The notes beneath the pieces were generated by a model, which was not told the DNA's origin, made no database searches, and worked only from the letters and a program-made list of their open reading frames with translations. From the NCBI GenBank assembly GCA_029168955.1, contig JAPDOI010001313.1, forward strand, positions 124,001 to 188,000: 64,000 bases of DNA. The letters run 5' to 3'. Source of the stretch: Aplectana chamaeleonis (taxonomy: Eukaryota > Nematoda > Chromadorea > Rhabditida > Cosmocercidae). This document shows positions 41,873-53,610 of this stretch, piece by piece; positions within the stretch are counted from its first letter, which is position 1; each line of letters opens with the position of its first letter. Made by a program: the position numbers and the translations under genes.

Positions 41873-42420
41873 CGTTGGCTGCCGCCGTTCCTGTTGCTGT
41901 AGTTTCTTGGGGGTAACTAGGGGGCTCTTGTACATAGCCGCACTAGAATATCACGCGAGGGAAATAAACACAAAAACATCACATTTTTTGCAAAGTAAAT
42001 CACCGTTCTGCTTTATTCTCATCTCCTAATATTTTGTGATCATTGCTAATTTGCTTAGTATCTTCAGCGGGTTGTGCTTGTATCTTGTCTCCTGTTGACA
42101 TTTTCCACAGCATAAAATAAAAATCTTTATCATCAATACATTGTAACAAACGTTTGACCATTCACTCACCTTGAATTTGTATTGTTTGTTTGTGATACTT
42201 GTTTAGTCTATAGTAAAACATTCGCCTTACCGTGTTTTCTCAGACATTGGTTCGCAACGGTTCAGGCCGCTACTAATTTTTATATATTTTCGGTCTCATT
42301 GCTGGGGCAGGGTAGTTTTACGCTCATACATTTAACACTCGTCCAACTAAAGTTTCAGACACGACTCAGACGAGTCCGAAATTATAGCGATTTGGCAGGT
42401 CATTGGTCGACCGCCACACT
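41873..42420. other. No gene recognised
   Basis: Contains AATAAACACAAAAACATCAC and other polyadenylation-like words but no frame with recognisable content. Confidence 0.3.
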
Positions 42421-44002
42421 CAAAGGCATCGTACATGCTGAAGACCACTCACCGTTTTTTTCGGTTTGATTGATTTTCTGGGCCCACCAAAGAACGTAGG
42501 GAGAGTTTGTTCGGTTAAAAATGCCTAATTGTGAAGATAAATGAGGTCGAATGTCTCAAATTCCGTCAAAAGAGGCCGGCCCTCCGTCAGTCATCTGGCA
42601 CAAATTGCTGTCAGCTATCATTGAAGTAAATGATCAACAATTGATACAGTAAAACTGACAAGGAAAGTATACAAAGCGTAGATCGGATCTGCCAAAACGA
42701 CTAGTGTCGTTAGTATCTCTTGTGGCTCAATAGTAAAACTGCGCAGTATCCCGCCCCGAGCCGCAGGTTCCAAGAAGTTACAAGCCTAAAAAGCTCATTT
42801 TTTGTGCCTTTTGTACCTTCCAAAAAGCGCGTTAGTCTTCGGAAAATCCGGAAACGGACCTCATAAATGTGTTCAGCGTCAAAAGCTACCCCTGAGCGAA
42901 GTGTGGGTGAAGGCACATTTTCCGTACTTTGTCCAGACTAACAGCGCTTTGGACTTGAACGGATTTTCGGTTGGGCGTTTATTTCTACCAATTGAGGGTT
43001 CTGGAAGCGTTCTAGAAAAATTGTCCAGACTTGACTAAAAATTCTTCCAGGGAGGTTTTTCGGGGCGCTGATCACGAATCTGTGGTTAATTAGTCGATTT
43101 TCCAATGTTTTCGGCTAATTTCGTTTGAAGCTTCTCAACCGGGGAAAATTTCGAGGGAAAAACGCCACTTTCGAGATTTCCGGTTTTCTACGATAGATGT
43201 GTCTCAAAATCATTCTCTGGAGGTGATTTGGAGTGCTAAACACGAATCTGGAGTCCGTTTATCGATCTTTCGTAGATTACGGTAGTTTGGTAAAAATCTC
43301 AGATTTTACTCAAAATTTGTATACGGGGGTTATTCGGGGTGGAGAATACGAATTTAACGTCCGTTTGTCGATTTTCAAAATACTAAGGTGGGTTTTGACC
43401 CCTAGATGACATGTTACCTACCGTTACCTACAGTAAACCTCAAAATTTCGACAAATGGGCTCCAGATTCGTATTCGCCACCCTAGATCACCCCTACATAC
43501 AATTTTTGAACGAAATCCGAGAAAATTTTTGAAACTTAAAAAAAATCCCTGATGGGTGCCCTTGCCTTCTCGCCAGGCTTAAAAAATGCTCATAACTTTT
43601 TTCAGCCTGCGGCTCGCGGGGGGATAATGCGCATTTTTACTATTGAGCCAGAAGAGATACTAACCATGCTAGTCGTTTTCGTAGATCCGACCTACGCTTT
43701 TTATACTTCCCTTGTGAGGGGAAATTGATGGAATATACTATACCATTACGTGACGAATGGCTTTTCTACACACATCAATCAACCTTTTCTTCTCCACAAA
43801 TCACTTGATAGAAAGATAAAGTTCATTTGATCGTGAGATCGTTGGTCAAAACAGCGATCTCTAACGATCGACTCTTCCTTTCTCAATAGTGTTTTCAGTG
43901 ATTTTTTGGCGGTTTCTTCAACGTTGCTGTTATATAGGGTACTAGAGCTCTCATTATATATGGAAAACTCAAAAACGAAATCCATCGTGAACGATGCCTT
44001 TA
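42421..44002. repeat. Outer C-like element containing E1
   Basis: CAAAGGCATCGTACATGCTG at the left and ATCGTGAACGATGCCTTTAG at the right are inverted C-type ends. The 1.58 kb between hold the E1 element. Both termini have lost a clear TTAA. Confidence 0.5.
42655..43718. mobile_element. Non-autonomous TIR element, family E, copy 1
   Basis: TIRs of about 110 bp: CTGACAAGGAAAGTATACAA, CTCAATAGTAAAACTGCGCA and CGAGCCGCAGG are inverted at the right as CCTGCGGCTCGCGG, TGCGCATTTTTACTATTGAG and TATACTTCCCTTGTGAG. The interior repeats a loose module, GGNGTTATTYGGGGTG..GAA then TACGAATTTAACGTCCGTTT, three to four times. No ORF of note. Confidence 0.8.
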
Positions 44003-44078
44003 GAGAGAGTGGTCACGACGAAAAATGGTTGTCAAGTTCTTGCCATAAATGAGTTCTTTATATGCCGAGGGTCTCAAC

Positions 44079-45225
44079 CAGGGATGTGCGTAATAAAAAT
44101 TTTGTAATTCGTTAGTCGTTAGTCGTTCAACCGGCCAAAACCCTCGTTAGTCGTTAGTCGTTAAAAATCTAGGCTTTGAAAACAAGCACAGCTGAGGCAA
44201 AAAAAGCCCTTATGAATAGAAAAAAAGAAAAGCATGAAGAGATGTATGTTTTCCAAAACATTCATGGCAATTAAAGACACAAATCATTCCTTGTTAGAGA
44301 ACCTACTTCAAACTGCAGACCTACGTAAACATAATTCAAAATATGCACAAAAACCTAATTCTCGAGAGTGTGTGTTTATCGATTTCTTTCATTTTTCGGT
44401 AAGAAAAGAAGCTATGGGAAACCGAGGAAATCTTTAACTCTGCTTTATTTCAGCGCTAAATTTTCCTTTCTGCGTTATATGACGTTGTTTGCGATCTACC
44501 TGGTGGTGACAACACGGAGAATTGCACCGACTCTGAACTAATTGTTCTTTGTTCAGCGTCACGAGCCGAGCGCTTGCGTGGCTTAGAGCTTGTTCCCATA
44601 ATGGGGAAAGGTCGGAAGAAATTAGCACCCAAGTTAAAATTTCACCCCTGAGAGGTCCCAGCACCACTTTATAGAAACCCCATATCTCGAATTTATGACT
44701 GAAAGTCGAAGAACGGCACCCTTTACAACCCAATCATCGGATACAGTTCCCGTCGTTGGGCAATTGTGGTCTGCAGGCACCGCTCCATATTATCACCTCT
44801 AATAGTGTCCTCTGCGAAAATCTCCGCTGGAGCCGGTCAGTGCCTAAACCGGTTCAGTGAGCCTAACATAAAGTAGCAAGACCGACGCGAAGTCGCATAA
44901 ACGCTGCGCCTAACTTTGCGTAAAGTTCGAGTGGGGCTTTAATGTGGGGGTTCCAGAACAGCGAAGCAGTGTCAGTAGATCTAATAAATACCGAAGGCTA
45001 TGGCTATTCTGTACCATTCACCTAAAACAACCAACAGGGTATCAATCCTGGTGTAAGGCTCCGGTTGGAGCGCGATTTGAATGACCATTGGCTTTCTAAC
45101 GAATATTGGGATTGCTTACGAAAATATTTTTATTTTCGTTAGTCGTTAGTCGTTAGTCGTAACACCCAAAAAGCCCGTTAGTCGTTAAATTCGTTAGTCG
45201 TTAGTCGTAATTACGCACATCCGTG
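44079..45225. mobile_element. hAT-superfamily non-autonomous element
   Basis: Ends CAGGGATGTGCGTAAT and ATTACGCACATCCGTG are inverted. Perfect 8-bp duplication GTCTCAAC flanks it (44071-44078, 45226-45233). Both subterminal regions carry tandem CGTTAGTCGTTAGTCGTT units in mirror orientation, the kind of array hAT transposases bind. Length 1147 bp. The interior has no recognisable transposase. The minus frame at 44434-44733 has Cys/His but no known fold. Confidence 0.9.
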
Positions 45226-45245
45226 GTCTCAACTGTAACGAAAGA

Positions 45246-45770
45246 ATGGCGAAAAGCTCTCTGCATTTGATAAAAATCATAAAGTTTTTTACACCGTTCC
45301 CTGACAAAGGACGAGTGTTTCCCAATTCCCGAGCGCTGGCGGGCGAGTCAACTCCGTTATCACCTTCGAGTCCAGGCCCGTTGCAATCAATGGTGGCCGA
45401 TCGTCAGCTGGACACCAATGTCGATGTCGCTGAAAAAAATGGAAAAGAGGCGTCGAAAACTTGCGCGGTATGCGCCCATAGCGCTACACAAGACGCAATA
45501 TTACACAACTCTCCCCTGAACGATTTAAGTTGCTCCGTCGCTCCTTAAAAAAGTCAGGCGTGCCCTAGCTTGCTTCTCATCAATACCTCCCCAACGGCAC
45601 AACAATTATCAACACATTTACTATTTATTCCTTCTGTATGCTCTCCTTTATCGACAGTAACACTAACTTCCTGTCAAATCTCAGTCCGAATTCGTCTTTT
45701 CTATAGTGTTCTGCCCAATTCTATTTTGTTTACTTCTTCATCACATCGTTTATATCTGCCGTCTCCAAGC
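45246..45770. other. No gene recognised
   Basis: Sequence downstream of the hAT element. 45655-45720 loosely resembles 49160-49225 (TTCCTGTCAA..TC..CAGT, TTTTCTRT), suggesting shared retroelement leader sequence. Confidence 0.3.
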
Positions 45771-45773
45771 TCC

Positions 45774-46060
45774 ATGGAAGAAAGAGAAGCCTTGTGGACT
45801 TGGGTTCACCTACTGCGAACAGCGAGGATGGAATTCTTACCGCTGGAATGGAGGAGTTGGTTGCAGATGAGACCCTCCCTGACTGCCTGAAGACTATCGT
45901 CGAATCGTTGTGGACTTTCAAGGAGAAGGTAGACATTTTGATTGCCGAGAATCAAAAACTCCATAAAGAATTGAGATCGCTGCGTGAAGAGAATTTGAAA
46001 TTACGTTCATCTACGGTTGCTGATGGTTCTGGGTCAAAACTCCATCCTGTTTTGCCTTTG
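45774..46060 (+). CDS. Coiled-coil ORF, possible LINE ORF1 fragment
   Basis: Plus frame with MEELVADETLPDCLKTI, then the heptad-like ENQKLHKELRSLREENLKL. This acidic region followed by a leucine coiled coil resembles the N-terminal part of nematode CR1-type ORF1 proteins, which bind the element RNA. The segment before position 45794 needs a frame change. Beyond SLREENLKLRSS the frame turns into unrelated sequence. Family assignment is tentative. Confidence 0.35.
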
Positions 46061-47090
46061 CTGCCTTTTCAGACTCTCAGTTCCATATGTAGTTTCCAAG
46101 TTACTGTGAGATATCTTTTACGACCTTTTATACTTGAATTAGAACAAAACGAAACATGATTGAGCAACAGCGGCGCGATTACAGGACTCCGATAACAGCG
46201 TTGTGCATTTTCTTTATTACGGCCTTCATGTACGGCCAAGTCATTAACTATAAGAACGTCTGAAAAGGCCACTCAGGATACGATAGATTATTATCCTTCT
46301 ACTGACTCTGTGTAATTTCCTTAGTGGCTCCTGATTCCCTCTATCCTTATGTAAATTTCTCTTATCCATTTGTTTAATAATGAAACGGTCTAAATCTGTT
46401 CATGGGCCTGAAAGAGCCACGCCGATCGTGCCGGTGGTACTCAATAAAAAATTGTTAGGAATAAGCGTAGCGGGGCGTACTCGCCCCAGTGGGGAGACGT
46501 GTGGGGTCTTTTGGTAACGCCAGCTCTCGTTCTCTCCGATAGGCAATCAGGACGGGCGGAAATACTAAGAGTAAGAAGGTAGCGACTGGAGCCAGGGTTG
46601 GACTCCCTCTGAAGGTACGCAGTGCGGCCGAAAATCCTCACTTAAAATGGGTAGTTCCGAGGGTTTTGGTAGCCTCAACCAGTTCATCTGACCAAGATAA
46701 GGATCGAGCCAAAACTCTATCTTTACATGGAGGTCCCGGCGAGATTCACATTCTATGAAACCCTTTAAGCACTGTCTTGAAGTAGTCCTTTTGCATGCAA
46801 AAATTGATCCCCGAAGCTCGCAGTAAGGTAAACAAGGGAGTGAAGTTAAGAAAAACAGGGAGTATATCTTAGCTACAGGGGCGAGTCCCTAACGGGTAAT
46901 AATTTTTTGTGTGCTCTTCCCCGTTTTGAGTACATATTTTCAGTAAAAGGGCGTGTATGTAAGAGTGAGCCGTAGCAGACAACCGGGTTTAACCTCCAGT
47001 TTTTCTCGTTTTCTCTTCCCCACGATATGGTTCGCTAGTACTTACTCTTCTTAGAGCTTTATACTAATAATAACCTAACAACCTTTCAAA
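46061..47090. other. No gene recognised
   Basis: Contains rRNA-like words only by chance. Frames are short. No support for a gene or repeat. Confidence 0.3.
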
Positions 47091-47094
47091 TATC

Positions 47095-47648
47095 ATGTCA
47101 AGCCGACACTCTTACCGCAAAGGCGAACGATCGTCAAACTTCACTGAACAACTACGGAAGGCCAACGACGCGGAAGGTCCTAGTAACCTTTTCCCTTTCC
47201 CTCGCTATATGCTAGGAATAGCCAAATAATTCTAGACATTCTACACGAACTAACATACAACGAGGACGAGTTGGACCAGCACTCGCGAACACTCTCCCGG
47301 CACCCGGAAAACTTTATGGAAAGAAGAGCGGAGTACATCTACGTCTGTTTATCTACAGCAACTGAGTCGTTAGCAAAAAGAAAGATTGTCATGAATTCCA
47401 TTCATCATAATTTGGGCTATCACACCGACGCGGCGTTCATGAGTGTAATAGCGTACCGCCTATTTGGATGGTATAAAAGCGCCCTGTTCATAGCCACTGG
47501 GTCGACGCAGTACGAGGGTTACGAGTATCCCTCCCAAGGCGTTCCACCGCCAAGAGGCGGACCCACCACCGACACAACTACGAGACGGACACAAGAAACA
47601 TATAACATAAGCAAGTCACACGCATTCGAAACCATGACGAACAAATGA
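47095..47648 (+). CDS. Unassigned split ORF
   Basis: An ATG at 47095 opens MSSRHSYRKGERSSNFTEQL and stops at 47227. The adjacent frame, possibly after an acceptor (CTATATGCTAG at 47212), continues LHELTYNEDELDQHS, FMERRAEYIYVCLSTATESL, then a basic Thr-rich tail ending at 47648. The sequence has protein-like composition. No family recognised. It could be a host gene with a missed intron or a retroelement ORF with a frameshift. Confidence 0.35.
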
Positions 47649-47813
47649 TAATTGTCATTGCTCTTAGAGCACGTATGTATCTTATGTAATGCCAATAAAC
47701 CTATAATGGAGTGACTGCGTTGAATGTGAAGGGAAAGTAATGGATGAACCATCAAACCCCTACTGGAAAGTGATGCAGTCCACTCAAAGATATCGGCATT
47801 AACACATCGCGAG

Positions 47814-48044
47814 TTGATGATAGTTGTTGAAAATCTATTGTGGGAAAGTGCCCAAGCGCACAATGGCACTTCGGGTACCATGTTGGGGCCACTCAAGAAG
47901 GCGGTTGTGCTAACGCACACCGCCGAAACATATAGCTTTTCATGTGAAAATTGCTCCACACGCCCACATACCGTTCTAAGCCATTTAGGGAAACGACATG
48001 GAGCCACCTTACTTTATCTGAATGCCCCACTTGTACAATTTAAG
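47814..48044 (+). CDS. Small ORF with one C2H2-like finger
   Basis: Plus frame with YSFSCENCSTRPHTVLSHLG KRH, a C-x2-C-x9-H-x4-H arrangement like the single N-terminal fingers of some site-specific non-LTR retrotransposons. Upstream part is unremarkable. Too short for a firm call. Confidence 0.3.
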
Positions 48045-48834
48045 TAAATAAGGGGTGTCCTAAGTTGTGTAGACGCAGAAAAAACTGGCTTTAAAAAGAG
48101 ATTTTGGGCCCGAGAGGGGTTTTTCCTTGCATTCCTGGTTTTCCCTTGTTTTGCTGGGGGGTTTGTGGCTCGTTTTCCTCAGGAATTTCTATCGCTCTCT
48201 CTGGGGTTTCCGCGTCCAGCCGAGGACTTCGGACGACGACACTGATTATGGAGGATCACCATCGACATACTCGCAGCCGCCGTTATTCTGTCTACGAGGC
48301 CAAATCGACTGTCTGGCCGCAATATTCTGCGCTGTAATTGCCTCATTGGTTTCCCATTTCCTCGTCATTCTATTTTTATCATTTTGATTTCTAATAAATC
48401 CTTATTTTATTGTGTTGTAGTCCAAACCTAAGGGTCACCGGGACACATACATACCTTTTATTTTACCCTAATAAAAACTTAACTGCACTTGGCCGAGCTC
48501 TCATAGTCCAGGTCCGGAAAAGGCGCTAAGCATCGAAACGTCATCAGAAGAAGAAAGCCTTTTTTCAGAAGTTTCCTCGCAGAGTTCAGGAAAAAATTTG
48601 GATTTTTATCCCTTTTGCAGCCTCACAGAACAATAAATCTTTTGAACCATCATGAGGCTGAGAAACAAAAACATTCTGTCATCTCACCAAGTTTAGGATC
48701 GAGCTAAAACTCAATGCTAACTTAATGCACTCCCTGTTGACAAGTGTTGTATTGAAAAATAAATGTCACACTCTATAGTCGTGTATGGTGTTCGTGAATC
48801 ACAGAGTGCAAGGGATCGTGTGAATCATGATTAT

Positions 48835-50010
48835 ATTTGCATTGGTGAATTTTTGTCGTTTCTGAAAGTTTCTTGTGCTCCTGTGTCAGTTGATCGCATT
48901 CGCTATTTTTTGTTCACATATGCGCATACGCACGTAATTTAATGTTAAATGTCACACCGCCTATTGGGCACCAACTGTCTGGCCAAAATAAATTTCTAAC
49001 CCGCCTAGCGGTATCCATAAAATGGGCCATCTCTCACATGTCATAATCTCCATTCGTCTTCGGCTAATGGATGTTCCTGATACGACTTGTCCACAACAGT
49101 GACGATCAGGACAATCGACTACTCTATATTGCCTGGGTGCTCTTTCTCATCACTGAGAGAACCCAAATTCCTGTCAACTCCCAGTTCGAAATCGCCTTTT
49201 CTGTGAAGCATTCGGCCCGATTCCATCTCGTATTTTTTGATGCACACCACAACCCATGACACCACCACCGCCTCCCCCACAGTGCCTACTCCACCACTCC
49301 CTGCGAAGCAACCAAGGAAAGACTATAAGCCATCTGTATCGTCCAAGTGGAGCCCGAGCGAAAGGGAGGTTAGGGATCATTATCCAAGTGTGACTCTTAC
49401 GACGGTAAAGAGATTGCCTCTACAATCAGATGTCATGCAATCCCGTCGTAAAAAAAAGGTGGAAGGAAGCGACTCAGAGAGGCCTAAGTTGAGAAAGCAG
49501 CTCGAGTAGCCAGGAGTCGACTTGCAAATATCGTCATTTGTGAACCATGCATAATAGGAGATGTGCCTGGATGAGCGTTTTGAAATGATGATCGTCGGCA
49601 GCCTGCATACTGTCCTTACTGTCAGAGAGCTGGACTTCACTGGTGTGATCAGCGTCAGGTATTGCCTACGGTATAGCAAAGAGGATGGCTGCAGAGAGAC
49701 GGTGGATGTTTGAAGTGCCTCATACTTTTTAAGCGATAGTTAATCATCTAAAGTATATTTGGCTAGTTGTTGTCTTGTCGTTTTCGGAAGTTTTTTGTGC
49801 TCCTGTGTCACTTTACCGCATTCGCTATTTTTTGTTGTTTGTATGTGCTGGTGCGCATGTAATAAATGATAAAATGTTAAATGTCACACCGCCCATTGGC
49901 CACCCGCTGTTTGGCCAGAGTACATTTCCGGTCCGGTACGTGTTGTCTACAACAGTGCCGATCAGGACAATCGACTACTCTATATTGCCGCTGTACTTCG
50001 CCATCCCACA
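48835..50010 (+). repeat. Direct repeats flanking a short unit (possible retroelement leader or LTR)
   Basis: 48835-49135 and 49755-50010 share CTTGTGCTCCTGTGTCA, CGCATTCGCTATTTTTTGTT, TGTTAAATGTCACACCGCC and GATCAGGACAATCGACTACT. Copy 1 has about 70 extra bases at 49000-49070. The gag-like ORF overlaps the second copy. Whether these are LTRs cannot be settled: no primer-binding site or TG..CA ends were identified. Confidence 0.6.
49257..49509 (+). CDS. Small basic ORF between the direct repeats
   Basis: Frame rich in Pro/Thr then Lys/Arg (PTVPTPPLPAKQPRKDYKP, QSRRKKKVEGSDSERPK). Nucleic-acid-binding composition fits a retroelement leader protein. No domain recognised. Confidence 0.3.
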
Positions 50011-50828
50011 TGCCTCCGACTTCTGCGCAAGATCCCTCGTCACCAACCAAAGCTACCCCTCCATGGCTGGTCCAACTGCATCCCTCCCAGTCGCAGCAGT
50101 TGCAGCTACTACAGCAGCAGAATCAGCTAATCGTCCTTCCAATGGCGGAGCTCGCTGATACCGGAAATTCCACCCCCTCCGTTTCCCCGTCCACTACCGC
50201 TGCTCTACTCTTTCCTGTACCTGATCTATATGGCGACCTCGTCAGAGACCTGACGACATTCAGTTGTGAGGAAGACAACGACGTTACTTTTGAGGCATTG
50301 TACAAACGGCATGGAACAGTGATCAACGATCGCGGAGCTACTCTATCGGAGAATCGGAAGCAAAATGCGATGGTGGATGAGCTGCACTGGCTGACATACA
50401 AGACGTACACCGAACACTTCTTGCTACTCGAGCCGCGCAAAAACTATTTGCCAATAGGAAGAAATTTAAAAGTTTTACAAAATTTAGAAAAGATTTATAA
50501 TGTGCGACAGTACGCACCCTTAGGCTTAATGCAAATTCGTCTTGGGTGCGACCGGGTCGCCGCGTCAGACAGTACTCAACGACGTGATGGGTCGCCGGCC
50601 GGTCGCCTACAAATGGAGATGACGCAATATTGCGTCCACTATCGAATGCACAATCAATTTCATGACAGTGTTTGCATTTTTGCTAAGGATACAGCTTTTT
50701 CTGCAGCGTATTTGAAGCTACAAATGTTCATCAATTTGAAATTATTTTCATATTGCCTACAACGAGCCAACGAGTTCTATACAGTAGCGTCACAAAATAG
50801 TAGATTTATTTCCAGAATTTCTCCATAA
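49881..50828 (+). mobile_element. Gag-like ORF of an LTR retroelement (fragment)
   Basis: 315-residue frame. After a Gln/Ser/Pro-rich N-terminus (to about residue 110) it has YGDLVRDLTTFSCEEDN, VTFEALYKRHGTVIND, and ELHWLTYKTYTEHFLLLEPR. This is the order and spacing of the gag-like domain DUF7083 of gypsy-type retrotransposons (FxxDxxxxxFxxWYxRY...LLxxLxxxxYxxYxxxxxP). It forms the capsid-like shell in such elements. The frame runs into unrelated sequence near residue 200, and no zinc knuckle, protease or polymerase follows. A dead remnant. Confidence 0.55.
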
Positions 50829-51285
50829 AGTACATATTTCCACCTCGAATTCCTTTATTGCATTGTAACCTGCCAAAGAGTAAACTATGTCGCGTATCAC
50901 TGCATTACCCACATTGAAAGAAGCACGAAAATTCTTTCGAAAATGATGTACCAATGGAATCCAAAAAAGGAGTGGCGCATGTTTTCAAAAAATTAAAAAA
51001 CGTTTCTCCTTTTTGTCTTAATTTTTCTTATTGAAATGGAGCGTCTTTTTCATGACACTCATAGCTAACATCACTTGGGCTAACAAGGAATAATGCACTG
51101 CCCTGAAAAAATCGTTAAAAAATGGGAAAACGACAGACATCATGGGAAACCTATGGCGAAAATTAGAGCACGGGTGATTTTCGAAGATACTTATGGGCAC
51201 TGATCTACGCAAGTCATCGATTAGAACTCATGACAGAGCGATTCGAAGCCATTGATCACCAGAGTTCAGCCCGGCCTTGCGATAA
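50829..51285. other. No gene recognised
   Basis: AT-rich; nothing supportable. Confidence 0.3.
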
Positions 51286-51289
51286 CAGA

Positions 51290-52282
51290 TTGTTCAATAG
51301 GTTTTGTCGTTCAATAAGAAAAACACAAATTTATGGTTCAAAATACACTTTATTATTCAGTATAATCTCCCTGAACATTAACAGACTTGCTCCAACGATC
51401 CTCCAATCTGTGGATCCCACCTCTGAAGTCAGAATCCCAAGGTCTGCAAAACTCGCTTCAACAGCCGTTATGACCTCTTTATTTGATTAAAAACGCTTAC
51501 CACACATAATTTTTTTGACCTGGAAACAACTGGAAGTCGCAGGGGGCCAAATCTGGTGAATACGGTGGATGCTTCAACGATTCGAACTCTAATTCATGGA
51601 TTTTAGCCATTGTCAAAACGCTCTTGTGACACGGTGCACTGTCCTGATGAAAAAAGATTTTTCTTCTGCAAACCGAGTCTTTTTTCACGAACTTTTTCTT
51701 TCAAGTGGTCCGAAAGGTTGCAATAGTATTCAGAATTAATTGTTTTACCAGTTTGCAAGTAATCCACAAACGAAATTCCTTTCGCATCCCAAAAAAACTG
51801 ATGCCATAACCTTCTTGGCCGATCTCCGGACGCGAACTCGTTTCAAAGCCGAACAACCAGGTTTACACCACTCTTTCGACTCTTGTTTTGATTCTGGATC
51901 ATGATGATAGACCCAAGTCTCATCCATAGTGATGAATCGACGCACAAAATCCTCTTTATCCTCTTTAGAACATCCCAAATTTTGCTGAGAAAGTCGCATA
52001 CAAATGTGTTTTTGTTCCACTGTTAGCGAATGCGGCACCCATTGTGCACACAGTTTTCAACAACCCAAAATTCCACTTAAAATATGGCTCACACTGCCTA
52101 ATGAGATGTGTAGATCCTCTACTAAATCTCTCTCAGTCAATCGACGATCTTTCAAAACCATATCCTGTATTTTGGCTATGATTTCTGGTGTTGATGGGCT
52201 TTTTCGACGTCCTTCACGTGGATCGTCTTCAAGGCTTGTACGACCACGTTTAAATTCAGCAACCCATCTTGCTATTATCCTA
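51290..52282 (-). mobile_element. Decayed mariner-family transposon (transposase relic 2)
   Basis: From about 52260 downward the minus strand encodes EFKRGRTSLEDDPREGRRKS (linker), the second HTH (DRRLTERDLVEDLHISLGSV), a stop, WVPHSLTVEQK, RFITMDETWVYHHDPESKQ (first Asp), then after a frameshift KIFFHQDSAPCHKS (second Asp) and HPPYSPDLAPCDFQLFP (third Asp). D,D34D catalytic residues are present, but the first HTH (about 60 residues) is missing. It is of a different lineage from relic 1 (MDETWVYH versus TGDES). Confidence 0.88.
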
Positions 52283-52310
52283 ATTGTAGGTGAACAATAA
52301 TAATAATACG

Positions 52311-52560
52311 CTTAAAGGCAGTGGTCGCTCTCAAATATGCTCGTCTTCTTTTCCTCTCGAAACCCCTTTCTGGTATAGTTGTACACGAACGAAATTTTCG
52401 AAAAATTTTCGAAAGACTTTTCGAAATTTTTTTTCGTTCGTTTTCGTTCGTTCGAAATTTCGTCGAACGAAATTTTTTCAATTTTCGTTCGTTCGAAATT
52501 TTTTCGAACGAAATTTTTTTCATTTTTCGTTCGCTCGAAAATTAAACATTAGTTGAAGTT
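52311..52560. repeat. TTAA-type end followed by a CGAAATTTTTTCG array
   Basis: 52312 begins TTAAAGGCAGTGGTCGC, a C-like end without a visible partner. 52386-52545 is a run of short interlocking palindromes built from TTCGTTCGTTCGAAATTTTT and its inverse. Confidence 0.65.
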
Positions 52561-52613
52561 TTTGCCTTCATTGTTCAACTGTTTTATTGGGTAAATTTGC
52601 ATTTATTTCTTCC

Positions 52614-53610
52614 TCTGACAAGGGAACCACAATTATTTATAGTGACCATTCCAAATGAAATGATCTTTTCTAGAACTATTTTCGGACGAGAAGTCCGAAT
52701 ATGCCCATCGCAGCTGCCTAGACCCACTCTGAAAAAAGTTATAGGCATTTTTTCTCCGATTTTCGTACTTATTGTACCCTCCAAAAAGTGCATTATTTTT
52801 ACGAAAATCCGGAAACTGACCTCATAATCGTGTTCAGCGTCCAAAACTACCCCACTAAGCAAAGTTAGGTTGAAGGAACATTTTCCAAACTTTGCGTAGA
52901 CTAACAGCGTTTTGGACTTGTACGGATTTTCGGTTGGGCGTTTATTTTGTACCAATTAGAGGGCTCTCGATGCGTTTTAGAAAAATATTCCAGGTTTGAC
53001 CAACATTTCGCTCTGGGGGGTAATTTGGGGCGCTGATCACGAATCTGAGACTCATTTATCGATTTTCCGAAGTTTTCGACTGTATTCGTTCACATATTCC
53101 CATCGGGGGAGAATTTGATGGCAAAGTGCGACTTTTGACGATTTCCGGAATGTGACGACAGATGTGGCTCAAATCGTTCTTCTAGGGATTATTTGGAGTG
53201 CTGAACACAAATCTGATGTCGGTTTATCGATTTTTGGCAGCTTACGGTAGATTACGGTGGGTATACGGTAGTTTGGTCAAAGTCTCAGATTTGTCTCAAA
53301 GTTTGTATGTGGGGGTTATTTGAGGTGCTGAATACGATTTTGATGTCCATTCGTCGATTATCGGAATATTGAGGTGGGTTTTGTCTCCTAAATGGCATGT
53401 TACCTACCGTAACCTACAGTAAACCTTAAAATTTGGGCAAGCAAACCCCAGATTCGTGTTCAGCATCCCCAGATTACCCCTACATACATGTTTTTAGCGA
53501 AATCAGGAGAAAAATTTAAAAACACCCTAAAAATTCCATGGGGGGTACCCTTACCTTGCCGCGAAGCTTTCTTTAAAAAACGCTCATAACTTCTTTCAGA
53601 GTCCAACCAA
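52614..53610. mobile_element. Non-autonomous element, family E, copy 2 (right end lost)
   Basis: Starts CTGACAAGGGAA like E1. It then matches it over about 850 bp: CCAAAAAGTGCATTA, GGATTTTCGGTTGGGCGTTT, GGGGCGCTGATCACGAATCT, ACGGTAGTTTGGTC, and the CATAACTTCTTTCAGAG palindrome partner of CTCTGAAAAAAGTTATAGG. The outer right TIR is absent. Confidence 0.75.

Noticed and set aside
46441..46641. rRNA-like segment (GGCGGAAATACTAAG-type words)
   Set aside because: Words are too short, and no conserved rRNA core such as a GTGCCAGC or AAACTYAAA block is present.
48835..50010. Complete LTR retrotransposon
   Set aside because: Direct repeats exist but no TG..CA termini, primer-binding site, polypurine tract or pol were found.
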